Of a DNA stretch of 64,000 nt, positions 22,959 through 32,797 are shown in pieces. Under the pieces are notes generated by a model. It was given only the letters and a program-made list of their open reading frames with translations. It was not told where the DNA came from and did not search any database. Every line of letters begins with the position of its first letter. Within the stretch, counting starts at the first letter, position 1. Both the position numbers and the translations under genes were made by a program. The stretch lies in contig CM035322.1 in NCBI GenBank assembly GCA_000497125.2, positions 876,001 to 940,000 of the forward strand, written 5' to 3'. The stretch comes from Spironucleus salmonicida (lineage: Eukaryota > Fornicata > Diplomonadida > Hexamitidae).

Positions 22959-23222
22959 TCACTATAATAAAACTGGATTTTAGGTAAAGTATAATACGCT
23001 CTTTTACAGACAACGCTATTTCTGTCCTTTACAGATTATTTCTTCTACTTTGCCAAGCTTTTATAAGAGTTCCAACTAAAACTTAACCGTTTCATCTGTT
23101 GATGGTTTGAAAGTCATAATTTCTATAGAATCATCAGAAGTCTTCTTCCAGTGCACATTTGGTACTGGTTTTAACATAGTTATAACACACCGTTAATATT
23201 GGGTTATTACAGTAAATTTCAT
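22959..23222 (-). CDS. small hypothetical protein, 87 aa
   Basis: Starts MKFTVITQYQRCVITMLKPV after CCGTTCCGCAGATG. Five or more TAA/TAG codons are Gln, and the last codon TAG plus TGA forms AGTGA. A mixed beta/helix small basic protein (NVHWKKTSDDSIEIMTFKP) of the size of SRP9/SRP14-type or ribosome-associated proteins, but I cannot match a family. An alternative start is the internal Met at codon 16. Confidence 0.55.
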
Positions 23223-23690
23223 CTGCGGAACGGGTAAATAATAAATGATTTATTGTGAGCTAAATGTCAATCTGAATAAAAAGATTCTTAAACTTTGGTT
23301 CTAATTTAAATTGGATGAGTATTGGAGAGATTAACTAGATAATTAGAAGCAAACCTCTGATAAAAAATTAGTTTTAAAATATAAATATATTATGGAAGGT
23401 TTCTTTTTCTATATTGGTTTAACGATATATCTTGATATTACATAAGTAAAAGTTATTTTTATAACATTCTTAAGTATAAAATTTAATTTAACAAAATTAT
23501 GAATTAGTAAATTATAATCTTAGAATTTAAAAAATTAACTTAAACATTATTATTCAATTTTATATAATATTATAATAAAAATAATATCAATGCTTATTTA
23601 TAATTTTATTGAAATTTTTATCTTGTAGTAATAAGGAAGCAGTTATTACAATAAAATTATTCTATCTTAAGGTATTTGGCAAATTATATC
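23223..23690. other. AT-rich spacer
   Basis: 468 bp with only short frames. An ATG frame at 23392 stops at TGA after about 31 codons and is not convincing. Confidence 0.4.
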
Positions 23691-23993
23691 TCACTCCAAA
23701 TTCATATCTATACAATCATCTGAAATAAGGGATACGTAGGAATCAGACTACTACGAACATAATGCTTCGTTTGATTAATTAATCAAGAAATTCATATTAC
23801 TAAACGATGGCTTTATGGTTATATCTTTTTCTTTAAATGTAGAACGATTACTTACTGCAGTTAGCAAAAGATGATCATATGATGAGTTTCTCTAAGATAC
23901 AATAGATTTCTCACTATATTTAATATATTCAATAGAATGAGTCTTTTATTACATAAACCCTGGCCTTTTTGGATTTGGAGGTAATCCTTTCAT
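23691..23993 (-). CDS. small hypothetical protein, 100 aa
   Basis: Starts MKGLPPNPKRPGFMQQKTHS and runs open through six TAA/TAG codons to GAGTGA. Ser- and Asn-rich, with no membrane segment. Mainly polar, so possibly disordered. Supported by the long TGA-free frame in AT-rich DNA, the AGTGA stop context and ordinary residue mix. Unknown function. Confidence 0.5.
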
Positions 23994-24335
23994 TTACTCT
24001 AATTCTAACTTTTACAATATATATTTTTATATAGATATATGGCAATATTACAATATTTTACTTAGACTAAATAATTTAATAATACATATATACATTTTTA
24101 TTCAAAATTTACATTTACAATTTTAGACTCTTTTAGGAATTACAAAACCTATTATATTTTGTTTAAACTAAATTATGCAACCAATAATTGTAAAATATTC
24201 AATTATTGATTTAATTTTGAGAATAAGTTATTTCATAGTCGTCTTATTTTCATATTGACTAAGTCTAAAATAAATCACAATTTTATAATGTTAGATATCC
24301 AATAAAGAGCTGACTAGCTCGCTAGCCTCCGTTGA
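23994..24335. other. AT-rich spacer ending at repeat boundary
   Basis: 342 bp of AT-rich DNA. It joins GC-rich block R abruptly at 24336, a sharp composition step. Confidence 0.4.
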
Positions 24336-24666
24336 GCAGGCGGTGGAGCTGCTGGGCCGGTTCCCCCGGGTCGTGCTCAACCTCAAGGGCGCCGCACGGC
24401 CCCCGCCCCGCGTCCAGCTGGAGGCGCGCCAGCTGCTGCTCACGATCCGGGCCCGGCCGCAGGCGGTGCTGTGCCTGGACCTGGAGCCGGGGCTGTGCGC
24501 GGGCTTCCAGTTCGTGTGCAAGCACTTCTTCGACACCGCGCACCACCGGAGCGAGCTGGGCTTCGACTTCGACGCCGCGGTCATGCGGGTGGCCGGTGTG
24601 GTCCCGCCCCTGCCGGCGCGCAACACGATCTCGCTCGCGCGGTACTACTGCGAGGACAACGAGTGA
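24336..24666 (+). pseudogene. 5'-truncated LRR protein fragment
   Basis: Matches the last 110 codons of the LRR gene at 30837-32720, with a His/Arg change near 24542, and ends GAGTGA. Upstream of 24336 the frame enters unrelated AT-rich DNA without an ATG that I can find. Expression is unlikely unless fused to something upstream. Confidence 0.75.
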
Positions 24667-24683
24667 GCTGAGTCCGCTCCAAA

Positions 24684-25145
24684 ATGGCGATGATCGGGCA
24701 GCTCCAGGACGCAGTGCGCGCGGTGCCCTCCTCCTACTTCACGGCCTCCCCCCGCTTCGGGGAGTACGTGGCCGACTACCTGCAGCTGCAGCTGGCGCTC
24801 TACCGCGCCCCCGCGGACCCCGCCGCCCTGGCCGCGCTCCTCCGCCGCCTCCTGCCCTACCAGGCCCCGGGGGCGTACACCGCCGCGCTCTCGGACGCCG
24901 CCGCGCAGCTGGAGAGCCTCCACGAGTTCAGGGCGCTCGCCGAGTCCGCCTGCTTCGAGCGCGGGCCCCTTCTCGCCCGCAAGGCACAGCTCGAGGAGTG
25001 CGCGTTCCTGGCCGACCGCGAGCTGGACCGACTGCAGCAGCGCACGCAGGTGGCCCCCGCCCCCGAGCTGCTGCTGCTCTGGCGCTGCTTCCTCGGCGGC
25101 CTCTTCGTGGCCTCGCTGGCGTCCTTCCGGCGCATGGCGCAGTGA
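24684..25145 (+). CDS. tail-anchored-like protein, 153 aa (copy R)
   Basis: Starts MAMIGQLQDAVRAVPSSYF after CGCTCCAAAATG and ends CAGTGA. Ala/Leu-rich helical body, with a single C-terminal hydrophobic segment (LLLLWRCFLGGLFVASLASF, residues about 128-147) followed by RRMAQ. This is the layout of tail-anchored membrane proteins such as SNAREs, but no SNARE zero layer is clear. Identical to the copy at 30358-30819. Confidence 0.65.
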   Translation: MAMIGQLQDAVRAVPSSYFTASPRFGEYVADYLQLQLALYRAPADPAALAALLRRLLPYQAPGAYTAALSDAAAQLESLHEFRALAESACFERGPLLARKAQLEECAFLADRELDRLQQRTQVAPAPELLLLWRCFLGGLFVASLASFRRMAQ

Positions 25146-25154
25146 TCTCGTTGT

Positions 25155-25361
25155 TCACTCCAGTAGGCGGAATCCGGCCACGCAGCCCGCCTGCTGCATC
25201 ACCTCCAGCTCGAAGAGCGCCCACGCCTGGGCCCTGGGGTTCGCCGGGTGCAGCACCACGCCGCCGCAGCGCTGGGTGGCCACGATGCCCGGGATGCGCG
25301 CGCAGAGGTGGTCGATGAGGTCCGAGGCCCCCAGGTCCACTGCGATGTCCGAGCAGTCCAT
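25155..25361 (-). CDS. small hypothetical protein, 68 aa (copy R)
   Basis: MDCSDIAVDLGASDLIDHLC onward, an alpha/beta pattern with three Cys, ending GAGTGAAC. It overlaps nothing and ends 9 bp from the convergent 153-aa gene. Identical to the copy at 30142-30348. Unknown family. Confidence 0.6.
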   Translation of the reverse strand: MDCSDIAVDLGASDLIDHLCARIPGIVATQRCGGVVLHPANPRAQAWALFELEVMQQAGCVAGFRLLE

Positions 25362-25630
25362 TTCGGGTTGCGAACCTTGGTGGAAAGGAATGTATTATCG
25401 GACTATAACAATGTTAGAAGAAAAGTATACGAGTGAAATTAGTAGAAATATGAAATCGGTGATATTATAAACCTGTTAGTTTATTAATGTGGTACATACT
25501 TATTTAGGGGTTTATGATGGGGAAGCTTGCTACATTGATACTTTAAGATTATTGCCGGCCAAACTACTGTTCTTGTTCCACCCAGGAATATCCGATTATA
25601 ATACGCTGACGACCCTGTCCGCAAAGCGGA

Positions 25631-26146
25631 ATGGACACCTTCATCGACCAGATAATCGCGCAGTATGCAGCCCTGGAGTTCTACAAGCCCTCCCAGCACC
25701 TGGAGTCTGCACTGGAGCTCCGGCTCGAGACCGCCTACCAGGAGATGCTGCGGATCGCGATCCAGGTGCGCCAGAGCTGCGCCGAGGAGCCAGTCTTCGG
25801 GGTGCTGTGCGCCGACTTCACACAGGTCCGGCTCCTGAAGCGTCTCATCTCGGATGATTTCATCGCGGCCGCGGTGGTGAGCTCCAAGGACTCGGCGAGC
25901 GCGCGCACGTGCCGTAACGCGCTGATCCCGGTGTTCCAGGACCAGATCCGCGCAGAGGAGATGGCGGACTTCGAGTTCGACGGCGTCTTCTGCTACGAGG
26001 TGCCGGGGGACTTTTTCCTGGAGAGCAGGGGCCCGCAGGAGGCCGCCTGGACCGTCAAGGGTCGCTGGCTGATCCAGCTCGGCGCGGCGCCCCAGCAGCC
26101 CCCGGCCGGCGTGGAGTGCAAGGCGGCGTGGCAGGGGGGCGAGTGA
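25631..26146 (+). CDS. hypothetical protein, 171 aa (copy Q')
   Basis: Same protein as 14600-15115, with no amino-acid difference that I can see. It starts 45 bp inside the repeat boundary, so its upstream region differs from that of the Q copy. The two copies may therefore be expressed differently. Ends GAGTGA. Confidence 0.7.
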   Translation: MDTFIDQIIAQYAALEFYKPSQHLESALELRLETAYQEMLRIAIQVRQSCAEEPVFGVLCADFTQVRLLKRLISDDFIAAAVVSSKDSASARTCRNALIPVFQDQIRAEEMADFEFDGVFCYEVPGDFFLESRGPQEAAWTVKGRWLIQLGAAPQQPPAGVECKAAWQGGE

Positions 26147-26290
26147 GCGAGGCCGTGGTTCCCACTCCATTTTCACAGTACAAACACGGGACCACGGCCC
26201 GAACTGCCTCACATATACAGTTAGAGCCAGTGACAGCTTAATCCGGCGGCCACAATTCGCCCCTTCGGCCCTATTGCGCCACCTGCCAAA

Positions 26291-26524
26291 ATGTACAAGC
26301 ACCACAAGAAGATGCAGAGACAGCTCACGCAGAGGCTGGGCTTCCAGGACCCCGGCAGGCTGGCCCGCATCGACCCCTTCCCCGCGATCGACATCATCCA
26401 GCTCCAGAGCGACCTGCTCCGCGACATGTTCCTTCCCAACAGCAGCCGCATCAGCCTGGCCAGGGCGCCGAGCTTCCTCAACCCCTGCCCCGACAGCGCG
26501 GGCTCGGACTGCTTCGGCCCGTGA
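26291..26524 (+). CDS. small hypothetical protein, 77 aa (copy Q')
   Basis: Identical to 14222-14455. Upstream sequence is shared with Q for about 700 bp, so any local promoter is duplicated too. Stop is TGA. Confidence 0.6.
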   Translation: MYKHHKKMQRQLTQRLGFQDPGRLARIDPFPAIDIIQLQSDLLRDMFLPNSSRISLARAPSFLNPCPDSAGSDCFGP

Positions 26525-26731
26525 TGAGGCGCGCCGTCTGGAGCGTCGCTGCCAGGAGGTCCAGCGAGCCGCTCCAAAGTCATTCGGCGCTGCAAAATAT
26601 TTATGCAGCCCATAGTGTCCCGCGCAGTGAAGTAACTTGCACTCACTTTTCAGAGGTTCCTAACGCCCTTCATAGCTCCTGTGAGCGCTTTCTTACCAGA
26701 AACTGCCGCCACACGCAGCCTCCAAATCGCT

Positions 26732-26824
26732 TCACGGAATTTGCTTACCGCACTCTCCAATCTGCGCGCTATCGCCAGCCCACACGTCCCGAAAGCCGCG
26801 CCCCTTGTCGTCCCTGATTTCCCC
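26732..26824 (-). pseudogene. truncated ankyrin gene 3' end
   Basis: Matches the last 31 codons (EIRDDKGRGFRDVWAGDSAQ onward) of the ankyrin gene at 13421, with the rest missing. By chance or design the frame stays open upstream to an ATG at 26855, which overlaps the TGA of the neighbouring gene, giving a possible 41-aa chimera. Confidence 0.7.
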
Positions 26825-26856
26825 CTCAAAGTCGACTATTCCGGCTCCTAACACCC

Positions 26857-27645
26857 TCATTTTCCCGCGTCCGCCATCGTGAGCTCGATAATGCGCCGCT
26901 GGACGCGGTCCACCATGTGGAGCGGGACCTCGATCTGGTGGAATCGCGTTTTGCCGGCCATCCCGAACTGCCCCCCGAGCAGCTTCTCGCACATTTTGCT
27001 CTGGAACAGGTGCACCAGCCCGCCCATGCCGACGTCGCCGCCGCAGACCAGATGCGCTGCGCGCTCCGCCGCGGTGACGCTCATGTTCGTGAGGCCCGAA
27101 AGCTCGCGGAAAGCGGACTCGGCCGAGTTGTAGAAGCTCTAGCAGGCCGAAACGAGCCCCGCAGCTTGCCGTTTGGCCTGATTCTGCTGCGTCTCGTCCA
27201 GCTGATCGTCCAGCTGATCGTCCAGCTGCTGGCTCGGCATGCGGTTGTACTTGCGCTTGTAGCGCAGGACGAGGTCAAGTAGGAACAGCTCCTCGGTGGT
27301 AACCTTGATTTTTAGCTGCTGCGCCTGCGCCTTCGTGTAGCGCACAAGCACGAGCTGCAAGATATCTGACGTCTCCTCGACTCGCGGAATTTGGAGGTGC
27401 AGCTTTTCGGTGGAGTCGATGAAGTCTGCGAACTGGAAGTTTCGTGAGAGGCAGAGTCTGAAGAACTGTGAGCGCAGGAAGCCCGTCTGCGTTCGCTCGA
27501 TAATTTGGTCGTGGAGAGAGGATAATGTTGCAAATGCGTGCGATTCCAGCGTTATTTGCTGGTTGGAATTAAACTTGTAGTCTGGCGAATCGATCGTTGA
27601 AAGCGGTGAAAGGGAGTAGATGGTGATGTCTATTGGAATTGACAT
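26857..27645 (-). CDS. hypothetical protein, 262 aa
   Basis: Starts MSIPIDITIYSLSPLSTID after TTTCTAAAAATG. One TAG at 27139-27141 (Gln) joins two frames that would otherwise look separate. Mostly helical. The middle carries a short repeat QLDDQLDDQLDE near residue 150. The C-terminal quarter (AERAAHLVCGGDVGMGGLVH) is conserved-looking and globular, ending MADAGK with TGA. No family recognised. An AT-rich promoter with AATATTATATAATATTATTT lies just upstream. Confidence 0.75.
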
Positions 27646-28095
27646 TTTTAGAAAGAAAAAGGAAGGGATAATTATAATTTAATATTATATAATATTATTT
27701 ATATAAATCAAATGAAAATAATAAAATAGTGTAAAAAAGTAAAGATATATGAATTATTAAGTACCAAAAGAAGTTTGAGAGTTAAATAGTTAGATAAATG
27801 TAGAATAATTTTTAGAGGCATAATCACGGACACAATATTTTGATCATAATCATTTTATGCCTAATTCTATGTTTGTAAATATATAGGTAATATATACTCT
27901 CTTTGAGTTATAGTACGGTTGCTATTTATAAATACTATAATGTATAATAACTCTAGTATTATTATGTTATTCTATAATTTTTATGTAAACTCAATGTAAA
28001 TAATCATAAATTTGATATAATATTAATAATTGAAATTACCAACTTTACAAAAAATATAATTTATATATCATGCTCTTCAGTAAATAGAATTAGTA
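27646..28095. other. AT-rich spacer and promoter
   Basis: 450 bp between the 262-aa gene and the 3' end of the aldehyde dehydrogenase, both on the minus strand. It contains the symmetric AATATTATATAATATT element at about 27680. No further gene. Confidence 0.4.
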
Positions 28096-29589
28096 TCATT
28101 TGACCAGTAAATAAATAAGGCCTGCAGTTGTTCCAAGCGCCCAAAGTACTAAAAATACTAACGAAATTATCTTAACATTATGCATGAAGCTCAACCCAGG
28201 TAAGTTAAGCCCTATTTTCATGAAAAATTCGGGATTTTTCCTCATAGGTGGAAGTGTTGAATTTGCCACAAATGAATTAATTGCGTAGCCAAGGCCAAAC
28301 ATTTTGTGCTTTTATACCCACAAAAGTGGTTGGTAGTGAGAAAATACTTTAAAAGTCTCAATACCATGGTAGTTACCGATACCTGACTATCCTACTCCAC
28401 CAAATGGGAGCTGGGAAATCTGATAAAGTAGGACTTGGTTAATCGATAATGCTCCTGCAGAGATATTTCTCATAAAATACTCTTTTTCTTGCTTCATATC
28501 AGTGAACAAATAAGCTGCTAAAGGTCTACATTGTAAGTTTGGAACATAAAATGTTTCTCTATACCACTATATTTAGTCATTTAATGATTTAAACTTGACA
28601 ATAGGAAGAACATTACCGAACAGTTCTTATGTGAGTAATTCGTCAGTCTTATCTACTTCTATTAGAGTTATTGGATAGATCAAATTTTCTTTATCTAAGA
28701 AACTATGCTGATATATTATTTTTCTTGTTTTCACGACATCTTCTAAATATGCATATTTTTCTTTGCTAATAATCTTGCAAATATGTTCGTTGGTTTTAAA
28801 TTTCTATTCGACTATTTTAATAATATCATTTACTACTGATTCGGTATCTGGCGTAACACAAATAAAGTTCGGTGCAATGCAAGTTTATCCTGCATTAAAA
28901 AATTTTCCTAATGATATCTAATATGACGCTTATTTTTTATTACATTTTCCTAAAAACACTGGATTAACACCTCCAAGTTCTAGAACACAACGATTTAAAT
29001 ATTAAGCACATTAAGCTTAAATGATCTTCGCAACCGGGATTGATCCTGTAAAAAACACACAACTAAATGGGCGGGGAAGTAACTAGGTATGGTCCATGAA
29101 AAAACAAAACAATTTATCTGGGAATTCTCTAGCTATTAATTCAAAAACTTTTAAAATATTTGGTGTTTATGGGGATCCTTTTAAAGTTACTGGACATCCT
29201 GCTGCAAATGCACCTATCAAAGGGACAAACGCTAAGTTTACTGGATAATTAAAGGGTGAAATAATTAAAGATGGACCAATCGGTCTGGGTATAAGTTGCG
29301 AAGTAGTATTTTTGAAAATCAAAGATTATTTTACTTTTTATGGTTTCATTAAAAACTTAAGATTTTTCTTGAAGTAATTTAATTCATGTATAACTGGCTC
29401 AATTTCTGATAATTCTGATTATCTTTAAGATTTATGCAGATCTAATACTAAAGCAGAGCATAAATCCTATGAATACTTTTTAAAAACCTTCTCAAATTTA
29501 AGTAAAATATCCATACGACACTAATAAGGTTCAAGAGCTCCATCTAAATAAGCAGCCTATTGAATTTAAAAAATTGAATCAAACTCCAT
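28096..29589 (-). CDS. fatty-aldehyde dehydrogenase-like, tail-anchored, 497 aa
   Basis: A class 3-type aldehyde dehydrogenase that oxidises aldehydes to acids with NAD(P)+. The nucleotide-binding part has FFTGSIPVAKII, the general base is in LELGG (Glu about 204) and the nucleophile in AGQTCIAPNF (Cys about 237). Both sit close to the positions in human FALDH. The C-terminal part has PFGGVGQSGIGNYHG. A hydrophobic tail (IISLVFLVLWALGTTAGLIY) ends the protein, as in membrane-anchored ALDH3A2. More than 25 TAA/TAG codons are read as Gln, including the invariant Gln before the Cys. The start at 29589 (MEFDSIFQIQQAAYLDG) gives the usual family length. Low GC, unlike its neighbours. Confidence 0.9.
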
Positions 29590-30119
29590 TTATAAACGTA
29601 ACTAAAAATTAAAAGTGTATTATAATCAATTTAACCAATAAAATATTTATTCATATATTAATATAAAAAGATACTATATAATAATATATAAATATTTATT
29701 AGTATACGATGCTAGTTTTCACTAAAAGTGGCATTATAATATTATTTAAATATTAAAGTACTTTATATTTATTATAATACGTTTTATTATTTGTAACTAT
29801 ATAATATAAAGATAATTCTTGCTTGAAATTTAAAATTTACTTGTATTATTTAAATTAAATCGTATTGTAGTTAACATAAAGCAGTATGGGGTGCTATTTA
29901 ACTTGGTATCTCTAACCACTATAAACACTATGAAAAAATGAAATCATTTATCAAATCACAAACTATTCAATATTTTCATTTCAATTCTTTTAAAAATAAT
30001 CTAGTATCTTCTATACTTATGTTTATTATTTTGTTATCTTCTTTTACAGATGCAACATAACTATAGTTTCTATGAGTTTCATTCGTATAATACTCTTATC
30101 ATTGCATCAAAATTAAGTC
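29590..30119. other. AT-rich spacer ending at repeat boundary
   Basis: 530 bp. It holds the promoter side of the aldehyde dehydrogenase, and the sharp change to GC-rich DNA at 30120 marks the edge of R'. No gene supported. Confidence 0.4.
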
Positions 30120-30141
30120 CCACCAAGGTTCGCAACCAGAA

Positions 30142-30348
30142 ATGGACTGCTCGGACATCGCAGTGGACCTGGGGGCCTCGGACCTCATCGACCACCTCTG
30201 CGCGCGCATCCCGGGCATCGTGGCCACCCAGCGCTGCGGCGGCGTGGTGCTGCACCCGGCGAACCCCAGGGCCCAGGCGTGGGCGCTCTTCGAGCTGGAG
30301 GTGATGCAGCAGGCGGGCTGCGTGGCCGGATTCCGCCTACTGGAGTGA
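30142..30348 (+). CDS. small hypothetical protein, 68 aa (copy R')
   Basis: Identical protein to 25155-25361. The region upstream of 30120 differs from that of the R copy, and both upstream regions are AT-rich. Confidence 0.6.
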   Translation: MDCSDIAVDLGASDLIDHLCARIPGIVATQRCGGVVLHPANPRAQAWALFELEVMQQAGCVAGFRLLE

Positions 30349-30357
30349 ACAACGAGA

Positions 30358-30819
30358 TCACTGCGCCATGCGCCGGAAGGACGCCAGCGAGGCCACGAAG
30401 AGGCCGCCGAGGAAGCAGCGCCAGAGCAGCAGCAGCTCGGGGGCGGGGGCCACCTGCGTGCGCTGCTGCAGTCGGTCCAGCTCGCGGTCGGCCAGGAACG
30501 CGCACTCCTCGAGCTGTGCCTTGCGGGCGAGAAGGGGCCCGCGCTCGAAGCAGGCGGACTCGGCGAGCGCCCTGAACTCGTGGAGGCTCTCCAGCTGCGC
30601 GGCGGCGTCCGAGAGCGCGGCGGTGTACGCCCCCGGGGCCTGGTAGGGCAGGAGGCGGCGGAGGAGCGCGGCCAGGGCGGCGGGGTCCGCGGGGGCGCGG
30701 TAGAGCGCCAGCTGCAGCTGCAGGTAGTCGGCCACGTACTCCCCGAAGCGGGGGGAGGCCGTGAAGTAGGAGGAGGGCACCGCGCGCACTGCGTCCTGGA
30801 GCTGCCCGATCATCGCCAT
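30358..30819 (-). CDS. tail-anchored-like protein, 153 aa (copy R')
   Basis: Same protein as 24684-25145. It starts 18 bp after the TGA of the LRR gene on the same strand, so its promoter must lie within or very close to the LRR 3' end. That may be why the R copy stays intact without the LRR start. Confidence 0.65.
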   Translation of the reverse strand: MAMIGQLQDAVRAVPSSYFTASPRFGEYVADYLQLQLALYRAPADPAALAALLRRLLPYQAPGAYTAALSDAAAQLESLHEFRALAESACFERGPLLARKAQLEECAFLADRELDRLQQRTQVAPAPELLLLWRCFLGGLFVASLASFRRMAQ

Positions 30820-30836
30820 TTTGGAGCGGACTCAGC

Positions 30837-32720
30837 TCACTCGTTGTCCTCGCAGTAGTACCGCGCGAGCGAGATCGTGTTGCGCGCCGGCAGGGGCGGG
30901 ACCACACCGGCCACCCGCATGACCGCGGCGTCGAAGTCGAAGCCCAGCTCGCTCCGGTGGCGCGCGGTGTCGAAGAAGTGCTTGCACACGAACTGGAAGC
31001 CCGCGCACAGCCCCGGCTCCAGGTCCAGGCACAGCACCGCCTGCGGCCGGGCCCGGATCGTGAGCAGCAGCTGGCGCGCCTCCAGCTGGACGCGGGGCGG
31101 GGGCCGTGCGGCGCCCTTGAGGTTGAGCACGACCCGGGGGAACCGGCCCAGCAGCTCCACCGCCTGCGCGACGGCGGCAAGTCCCGCTTTATTCCTGCCC
31201 ATGTCAACAAGTCTTAGATCAGTGCTGCTGGCGAGCACAGCCATAAGCTAGGCGATGCAAAGATCGTTTAGCCCTACGTCACGGGCTACAAAGCATGTTA
31301 GATCCAGCATGCGCAGCAACATCAGGACTCCAGGTAACTTCCGGCGCAATTCACGGGTGCTAGACAAGTTTAGGTACCGCAGACGTGTTGCAGTCACATT
31401 ACTGGAGAATACAGACAAACGCAGAGCCTCGCAGGCGATTTTCGAGTACGCTCGCTCCAGGACGCTGAAACACTGACACGGGCCACCACCTAGCTCAGGA
31501 AACTGCGCCCTACCACCCGTGAGATCCAGCCCACGTAAGGCAGGTAGTCGCGGCTGGGCCTGCCATGTTGCATCTGCACAACCAGCTACAAGCTGTCGCC
31601 CGTCTTGGAAGAAGGCCTGGACCCCAACTGCCGTGCTCTGCAGGCGGAGAGCCACAAACTCGAGTCCGACCGGAAGCCCATCGAGGACTTCCGCAAGTTT
31701 GTAAATCGGGTGGTCCACCACGAGCACCCGCAATTACTGCATATCCCGGATCTGGCCGAATAGCCTGCAGCCGCTCCCACCCAGAAATTATGCGCCTATT
31801 TCAAAATGCTTTATGTGCCCAACGTGCTCCAGGGCCTGGAACTTGCAGTTGGCGAGCATCACAGAATCCAGACCCCGCAAATCTACGGGACCGCGGAACT
31901 AGATGTTGTCCATTTCCAGGTGCCGAAAGTGCGCAGCTGCGTCACGAAACTGCCCCGGCTCGCGCTACAGCGCAGGGTCTCTGCGGCTCTGGTTGGCAGC
32001 AAGCAGCGAGCCCGCGCTGGCGAGCAGGGACAAAACATCTGAAAAATCACCCGGCCGCAGGCCAGAATTGCTGACGTCCGCCACGGAGCCCCCGCCCATC
32101 AGCCCGCGAACTTTTCCAATTTCGCGCGCGTCGAATCCCGCGAAAATCCGCGTGTCGGCGACATCCAGCAGCGCCAGCGCGCGCTGCGTGCGCGCGATGT
32201 CCACGAGGACGCCGAATCGGAGCTTGTTGCCTGCGAGGCTGATTTTGCGGAATTCGTTAGCCGCAAAAAGGGCGCCGCCGAGCTCCCGGAGGCCGCATGA
32301 CTGCAGCGAGAGCTCCCGGAGGCCGCAGAGCGCCGGAAGTGGGAAATCGACGCGGCTTCCGGAGAGGTCCAGAATTCGTGCAGACGCGTGGCGCGTGATA
32401 TTAAGCGGGCCCAGGGCGAGCTGCTTGCGGTAGATCGCGTTCAGGGGCTACGAGGTGAGCAGAGGCGGCCGCGCTGCGAAAATGCTGTCGATTACCGTGA
32501 AATCGTGAAACTCAGCGTAGGCCTCCTGGCTTCCCAGAGTTAGCTGCTTGCTGGCCGCGAATACGCGGTAAAAGTGGTCCTCGAGGGGCGCCTGCAGGCT
32601 CAAATCGTGGAATTACTGAAAGCTCAGGTGCGGGGTAGCGAAAAGCAGCAGAAACCGGGGTAGCGCCGCTAGCTGTGCGGTACCGAGCCGTTCTGCTGCG
32701 AGCTGGAGCAGTGTTTTCAT
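30837..32720 (-). CDS. leucine-rich-repeat protein, 627 aa
   Basis: Starts MKTLLQLAAERLGTAQLAAL and runs to GAGTGA through seven or more TAG/TAA codons. Irregular LRRs occur in several places: ARILDLSGSRVDFPLPALCG, LRELSLQSCGLRELGG, FRKISLAGNKLRF, LRYLNLSSTRELRRKL and LRMLDLTC. Likely a protein-interaction scaffold; large LRR families are typical of diplomonads. The 3' 331 bp are duplicated in R. It is divergent from the kinase, with 77 bp between ATGs. Confidence 0.78.
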
Positions 32721-32797
32721 CTTAAATTCAGTTTAATAAAAATGATATTATTATATAATATATAATACAATTTGCTTTCAAATTTCATTCCCCTTCA
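32721..32797. promoter_or_regulatory. divergent AT-rich promoter
   Basis: 77 bp between the LRR and kinase starts, with ATTATTATATAATATATAAT in the middle. CATTCCCCTTCAATG marks the kinase start. Confidence 0.45.

Larger units (their letters stand above)
24336..25383 (+). repeat. inverted repeat, copy R
   Basis: 1048 bp, the reverse complement of 30120-31167 with very few mismatches. It holds the 3' part of the LRR gene plus complete 153-aa and 68-aa genes. The LRR gene is whole at R', so R is the derived copy. Confidence 0.95.
25586..26824 (+). repeat. inverted repeat, copy Q'
   Basis: Reverse complement of 13922-15160. It carries the 171-aa and 77-aa genes and a severed ankyrin 3' end. 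Both ends of the homology are sharp. Confidence 0.95.
30120..31167 (-). repeat. inverted repeat, copy R'
   Basis: Reverse complement of 24336-25383. At 31167 it continues without a break in the LRR gene, which is complete here. The other boundary is 22 bp upstream of the 68-aa ATG. Confidence 0.95.

Noticed and set aside
25484-26305. 273-codon minus-strand ORF over block Q' and its match at 14441-15226
   Set aside because: It is antisense to the 171-aa and 77-aa genes, and its ends differ between copies and run into unrelated flanks.
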